From the NCBI GenBank assembly GCA_918241715.1, contig CAKJYB010000058.1, positions 1 through 8,221 on the forward strand: 8,221 nt of DNA, read 5' to 3'. Position numbers and translations under genes: made by a program. The notes below the pieces were generated by a model that was not told where the DNA came from, searched no databases, and saw only the letters and a program-made list of their open reading frames with translations. This stretch comes from Clostridiales bacterium (GTDB lineage Bacteria; Bacillota; Clostridia; Christensenellales; UBA1242). Positions 4,917 to 8,221 of the stretch are shown here, in pieces; positions within the stretch are counted from its first letter, which is position 1, and the number at the start of each line of letters is the position of its first letter.

Positions 4917-6417
4917 AGTCTTCAAAAAGGTGAGAGTTAAGGTAAACAGGTTCGCAAGTTACGTTCATTCCAATCTTTTTGAGTGTTTGTTCTTCCGAAG
5001 CTGGAATCATGTATGTGCAGTGAACATCGCAACCTTTCAAGTTTCCGATTTGATCCAGTGCAAGTTTTGCTTTTTCGTTTCTGATTGAGCAGATTGAAAG
5101 GGCAACCATAACATCGTCAATTGTCAAAACACTGCTGAGTGATTTTAAAATTTTTGTTCGATATTCAACAATTGGCATTAAGATATCGTTTGAAATGATG
5201 TCAAAGTCGTCATCAAGTTTTGCAAGTGTGCGAAGTGCGTTTAAAACCAAAGCTGCAGGGGCAGAAAGAAGAGTTTTTGTTTTTCCGGTGACGTACTTTC
5301 CGTTTGGAAGTTCGATTGCAGCACATGGATAGCCACTATCTTTTGATGTCTGTTTTGCAATATTAACAACAGGAAGCAAATTTTCAACAGAACCGATTTC
5401 TGCAACAAGAGCTCTGTTTCTTTCAAGTGTTTCGTAAGTTGCTTGTCCACGTTTGTAATCACATTCTGCTCTGTAGAAGCGTCTTAAAATTTCTTTCTTT
5501 GCAGCAAGTTTTGCAAGTTTGTCGTCAACAATTGCTGAAGCAATCATGTTTACGCCCATGTCGGTAGGGGACTTGTAAATCTCTTTTCCAGTAATTTTTG
5601 TCAAAATGTTTTGCAAAACAGGAAATACTGCAATATCTCTGTTGTAGTTTACAGCCAAAGTGCCATAAGCGTTGAAGTGATATGGGTCAATTTGGTTGAT
5701 GTCTTGAAGATCTGCTGTTGCAGCTTCGTAAGCAATATTTACAGGGTGTTTAAGTGGCAAATTCCAAACAGGGAATGTTTCAAATTTTGCGTAGCCGGCT
5801 TTTATGCCACGTTTGTATTCATGATAAAGTTGAGAAAGGCACGTTGCAAGTTTTCCACTTGATGGACCGGGTGCAGTAACAACAACAAGTGGTCTTGTCG
5901 TTTCAATAAATGAGTTTGCACCATATCCTTCGTCAGAAACGATTGTGTCAACATCATTTGGATAACCTTTTGTATAGTTATGAAAATATACCTTTTCTCC
6001 GCGTTGTTCAAGTTTTTTGCCGAATTTTGTGGCTCTTGCTTGACCTTTGTAAAGGGTGATAACAAACGAAGATATGTAAAGCCCAAGACTTCTTAAATTG
6101 TCAACAAGTCTCAAAACTTCGTTGTCATAACTAAGTCCCAAATCTGCACGAATTTTGTTTTTTTCGATGTCGTTTGCGCTTATACAGAAAATGATTTCTG
6201 CCTTATCTTTCAACTTTTGAAGAAGTTTGATTTTGATGTTTGGGTCAAAACCTGGCAAAACTCTTGAAGCGTGCAAGTCGTCGAAGATTTTTCCACCAAA
6301 CTCTATGTAAAGTTTGTTGTGGAATTTTTTGATACGTTTGTTGATGTTTTCGCTTTGTAATTTCAAATAAAGTTCATTGTCAAAGCAAACATTGTTGTTT
6401 TGTGTTTTCTTAGCCAT
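4915..6417 (-). CDS. DUF1846 family protein of unknown function
   Basis: The 500-residue protein matches DUF1846 from end to end in my recognition. Visible blocks are the N-terminal IEFGGKIFDDLHASRVLPGFDPNIK (38-62), an alpha/beta region with EIIFCISANDIEKNKIRADLGLSYD (74-98), a phosphate-loop-like VVVTAPGPSSGKLATCLSQLYHE (178-200, GPSSGK at 184-189), DLQDINQIDPYHF (237-248), and a C-terminal domain starting around 350 with AAIELPNGKYVTGKTKTLLSAPAALVLNALRTLAKL (366-401). Homologues have been solved structurally without an established function, as far as I know; the GPSSGK loop suggests nucleotide or phosphate binding. No signal peptide or membrane helix is seen, so it is cytoplasmic. AGGAG precedes the ATG. 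It is monocistronic and converges on murI. Confidence 0.92.
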   Translation of the reverse strand: MAKKTQNNNVCFDNELYLKLQSENINKRIKKFHNKLYIEFGGKIFDDLHASRVLPGFDPNIKIKLLQKLKDKAEIIFCISANDIEKNKIRADLGLSYDNEVLRLVDNLRSLGLYISSFVITLYKGQARATKFGKKLEQRGEKVYFHNYTKGYPNDVDTIVSDEGYGANSFIETTRPLVVVTAPGPSSGKLATCLSQLYHEYKRGIKAGYAKFETFPVWNLPLKHPVNIAYEAATADLQDINQIDPYHFNAYGTLAVNYNRDIAVFPVLQNILTKITGKEIYKSPTDMGVNMIASAIVDDKLAKLAAKKEILRRFYRAECDYKRGQATYETLERNRALVAEIGSVENLLPVVNIAKQTSKDSGYPCAAIELPNGKYVTGKTKTLLSAPAALVLNALRTLAKLDDDFDIISNDILMPIVEYRTKILKSLSSVLTIDDVMVALSICSIRNEKAKLALDQIGNLKGCDVHCTYMIPASEEQTLKKIGMNVTCEPVYLNSHLFED

Positions 6418-6479
6418 AATTTCTCCTACAGCATTATTTTAATCCTTTTTCGTTTTATTTCATAATGATTTTGAGAAAT

Positions 6480-6507
6480 AAAATAATTTTTTGAATTATT
6501 TTGTCAA
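6480..6507 (-). promoter_or_regulatory. Possible promoter of the DUF1846 gene
   Basis: On the minus strand a perfect TTGACA (6502-6507) is followed after 16 bp by TATTTT (6480-6485), predicting a leader of about 55 nt. A TAAAAT closer to the gene is an alternative -10 but has no good -35. Confidence 0.35.
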
Positions 6508-6512
6508 AATAA
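6480..6512. repeat. Two overlapping AT-rich inverted repeats in the divergent spacer
   Basis: One repeat is AAAATAATT (6480-6488) with AATTATTTT (6494-6502) across a 5-nt loop. The other is TTATTTTG (6496-6503) with CAAAATAA (6505-6512) around a single T. They share 6496-6502, and the second contains the candidate TTGACA of the DUF1846 gene. In DNA this AT-rich, such repeats can arise by chance. Confidence 0.6.
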
Positions 6513-6526
6513 ACCAACATAACAAC

Positions 6527-7099
6527 ATGAGTTGGCAGAGAATTTTGATGTTTTGTCTTTTAACTTTTGCCGTGCTGGTGGTTGTTTTGCCGATTTTGAT
6601 GGAAGCAAAAATTTCTGTAAACCCTATGCTCAATATTGCCGTTGTTGCAATATACATATTCAAAATAAAGGTGTTTTGCAAAATTGCAAAGTTTGAAAAA
6701 GGGTGCATAAAGCTGTCAAACGAAAAGGGGACAAAGGTCAAAGAACTTAAACTTAAAGGGGGAGAGATTGACTTTCTGAAAAAGTTTGGACAAAGCACGA
6801 TTGACAAAATGAAACTTAAAAAGGTTTATGTAATTTATAATGTTGGGTTGGGAGATGCGTTTTCAACTGCCATGCTATGTGGACATTTAAACTTGTTTTT
6901 GGATTTGTTTTTTGTCTATTTGAAAAACAAAAAGCCGACAGCAACACTTGAGATTTTTGACAACGTTTCTTACAACAACAACGTTGGGGAGATTGCTTTA
7001 AAGTGCAGTTTTTCAATCTGTTTGCTTGATTTGTTTGGTGCGCTTGTCTATGCTTTGTCAACAAAAATAGCACAACGCAGAGTGTATTATAACACATAA
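6527..7099 (+). CDS. DUF2953 family membrane protein (YtfI-like)
   Basis: From the ATG at 6527 the protein has 190 residues: an N-terminal membrane helix (about 6-26), a second hydrophobic stretch (32-46), a basic middle, then the conserved block YVIYNVGLGDAFSTAMLCGHLNLFLDLFF (101-129), in which G-x-GDA-x-x-TA and a following GHLN fit DUF2953. The C terminus carries NNNVGEIALKCSFSICLLDLFGALVYAL (150-177), again hydrophobic. In Bacillus subtilis a DUF2953 gene (ytfI) sits directly before ytfJ/gerW, the same order as here, which supports the call. Function is unknown; a sporulation-linked membrane role is inferred from the neighbour. The start is uncertain: a TTG at 6491 would add 12 residues, and neither start has a ribosome binding site. 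Confidence 0.82.
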   Translation: MSWQRILMFCLLTFAVLVVVLPILMEAKISVNPMLNIAVVAIYIFKIKVFCKIAKFEKGCIKLSNEKGTKVKELKLKGGEIDFLKKFGQSTIDKMKLKKVYVIYNVGLGDAFSTAMLCGHLNLFLDLFFVYLKNKKPTATLEIFDNVSYNNNVGEIALKCSFSICLLDLFGALVYALSTKIAQRRVYYNT

Positions 7100-7122
7100 T
7101 ACACAATATATAGTGTGTTATG
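7082..7122 (+). promoter_or_regulatory. Two mutually exclusive hairpins before gerW
   Basis: Hairpin A pairs GTGTATTAT (7082-7090) with ATAATACAC (7096-7104). Hairpin B pairs CATAATACAC (7095-7104) with GTGTGTTATG (7113-7122) through nine Watson-Crick pairs and one U-G pair. Both need the same ATAATACAC segment, so only one can form. Hairpin A includes the last codons and stop of the DUF2953 gene; hairpin B ends 4 bases before the AAAGGAG of gerW. Confidence 0.55.
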
Positions 7123-7138
7123 CAATAAAGGAGTATCT

Positions 7139-7534
7139 ATGAAATTTGAAGAAAAAACAAATGTGATTGATGAACTTATTTCAAATTCTATTGACAAAAT
7201 ATCTTCTGTCGTCAAATCGCAAACTATTGTTGGAGAAGCAATTACAAATGCTGATGGAACGCAAATAATTCCCATTTCAAAAGTCTCTGTTGGGTTTGTT
7301 GTTGGTGGTGGAGAGTATGCTGATTTGTCAGCAAGAAGGGTGGCAAATCATTTTCCTATGTCTGGTGGCAGTAGTGGTGGAATGAGTGTTTCACCTGTTG
7401 GGTTTTTGATTGTAAAAACAGATGGCGTTGTGGAATTTGTCAATGTTGAAAACAAAAGTCTTTATCAAACAATTTTAAACACTTTCAATTCGATTATTTC
7501 TAAATTGGAGAAAAGTTCTGGTGAAAAAAACTAG
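7139..7534 (+). CDS. gerW: GerW family sporulation protein (YtfJ)
   Basis: GerW (YtfJ) is a small protein found in the spore of Bacillus subtilis and needed for normal germination. The 131-residue translation shows the family pattern: an N-terminal helix, VGEAITNADGTQIIPISKVSVGFVVGGGEY (31-60), a glycine/serine loop GGSSGG (76-81) and MSVSPVGFLIVKTDGVVEFVNVE (82-104), then a C-terminal helix. The ATG at 7139 has AAAGGAG at a 5-nt gap; an upstream in-frame GTG at 7115 lies before that site and is rejected. It follows the DUF2953 gene by 39 bases, and its 3' end overlaps the carboxypeptidase gene by 14 bases. Its presence suggests a spore former or a descendant of one, though homologues also occur in bacteria not known to sporulate. 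Confidence 0.93.
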   Translation: MKFEEKTNVIDELISNSIDKISSVVKSQTIVGEAITNADGTQIIPISKVSVGFVVGGGEYADLSARRVANHFPMSGGSSGGMSVSPVGFLIVKTDGVVEFVNVENKSLYQTILNTFNSIISKLEKSSGEKN

Positions 7535-8221
7535 TTTAGTGCTTTTATGCTGTATGTTTGTGTGTCTTTTTGTGTTTTTCTCTTTCCCTGCCAAGCAGTG
7601 TTTGGCGCTTACATCTTCTGCAAGGGGCTGTGTGGTCTTGGAAGGAAACACTGGCAGAGTGCTGTATAGTCAAAACATGAACAAACGTATGCCGATGGCA
7701 AGCACAACGAAGATTATGACGGCTATCACGGCGATTGAAAATTGTTCCGATTTGGACGAAAAGTTTGCCGTGTCAAAAAAGGCTGTTGGCGTCAGTGGGA
7801 CTTCGCTGTATTTAAAGGAAGGGGACGTCTTTTCGACCCGTGATTTGCTTTATGGGCTTATGCTTGTTTCGGGCAACGACGCTTCTGTTGCGATTGCAGA
7901 ACATGTTGCTGGCTCTGCCAGTGAATTTATTACAAAAATGAATGATCTTGCACGAAAAATTGGCGCAAAAAACACCCATTTTGCAAACACTCATGGGCTT
8001 GATGCAGACGGACACTACACGACGGCGTATGATTTGGCAATAATTTCGGCTTATGCACTAAAAAACAAGACTTTCAAAGAAATCGTTTCCACAAAAAACG
8101 TAAAGATTGTTGATGGAAATGGTGAAAACAGATACCTTAGAAACAAAAACAAACTTCTTTTCACACTTGATGGGTGTGTTGGGGTTAAAACTGGGTTTAC
8201 TGACGATGCAGGAAGATGTCT
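7521..8221 (+). CDS. dacF: D-alanyl-D-alanine carboxypeptidase, DacF/PBP5 type (3' end outside window)
   Basis: This serine peptidase (family S11) removes the terminal D-alanine from peptidoglycan stem peptides outside the membrane, limiting cross-linking. The 233 residues present begin with a signal peptide (basic KK, hydrophobic 6-22, likely cleavage after CLA near 29). All three active-site motifs of penicillin-binding enzymes follow: STTK (61-64, nucleophile S61), SGN (117-119) and KTG (223-225). HFANTHGLDADGHYTTAYDLA (153-173) is also typical of the family. The GTG at 7521 overlaps the end of gerW by 14 bases, with GGAG at 7507-7510; the next in-frame ATG (7554) would destroy the signal peptide. 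The C-terminal domain and membrane anchor are missing only because the window ends. Next to gerW, the DacF assignment (a sporulation-expressed paralogue in B. subtilis) is likely but not certain. Confidence 0.93.
   Translation, partial: MKKTSLVLLCCMFVCLFVFFSFPAKQCLALTSSARGCVVLEGNTGRVLYSQNMNKRMPMASTTKIMTAITAIENCSDLDEKFAVSKKAVGVSGTSLYLKEGDVFSTRDLLYGLMLVSGNDASVAIAEHVAGSASEFITKMNDLARKIGAKNTHFANTHGLDADGHYTTAYDLAIISAYALKNKTFKEIVSTKNVKIVDGNGENRYLRNKNKLLFTLDGCVGVKTGFTDDAGRC

Noticed and set aside
7095..7101. CATAATA as a forespore sigma-G type -10 box for gerW
   Set aside because: No matching -35 (G-x-AT-A/G) lies at the required distance, and the bases are accounted for by the hairpins and the upstream stop codon.
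7115..7138. GTG at 7115 as the gerW start
   Set aside because: It would put the good AAAGGAG site inside the coding region; the ATG at 7139 has ideal spacing and matches the family N terminus.
1..8221. CRISPR array, insertion sequence, attachment site or rRNA
   Set aside because: No regularly spaced direct repeats, transposase motifs, tRNA 3'-end duplications or rRNA segments are visible on either strand.

Overview
The window looks like AT-rich chromosomal DNA from a member of the Bacillota (Firmicutes), most likely a Clostridia-type lineage. Four things suggest this: strong TTGACA/TATAAT promoters and AGGAG ribosome binding sites; intrinsic terminators after nearly every transcript; a gene order of DUF2953 protein, then GerW (YtfJ) spore protein, then a D,D-carboxypeptidase; and tRNA genes that encode their own CCA ends. 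I cannot assign a genus. The gene content is mostly housekeeping. I see no phage, insertion sequence, CRISPR array or defence island.

Layout. From 2 to 571 lies the 3' end of a beta-strand-rich, probably surface-exposed protein. Next is rmuC (660-1907, +), with its own promoter, ending at a bidirectional terminator shared with a convergent two-gene operon on the minus strand: a three-helix membrane protein (2133-2465) and a small Xre-type regulator (1933-2133). That operon has a consensus promoter carrying two near-identical palindromic operators. From 2561 to 3057 is a tRNA cluster: tRNA-Gly(GCC) on minus, and tRNA-Cys(GCA) and tRNA-Leu(UAA) on plus, fired from divergent promoters and bounded by two almost identical UUCG-loop terminators in opposite orientation. 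Minus-strand ung (3083-3742) and rpsT (3815-4084) follow, each with its own promoter and terminator. Divergent from rpsT is murI (4178-4897, +). A large DUF1846 protein (4915-6417, -) converges on murI through a bidirectional terminator. After an AT-rich divergent spacer come the DUF2953 protein, gerW and the start of a dacF-like carboxypeptidase gene (6527-8221, +), which runs off the window.

How the genes relate. RmuC and Ung act in DNA maintenance, rpsT and the tRNAs in translation, MurI and DacF in peptidoglycan synthesis and trimming. The last three genes look like one transcription unit linking a sporulation-associated protein to wall processing. The parts most worth following up are regulatory: the twin operators of the Xre/membrane-protein operon, promoters placed so that ung and perhaps murI would be leaderless, and two mutually exclusive hairpins just upstream of the gerW ribosome binding site. 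No clearly new multi-gene system is visible here.
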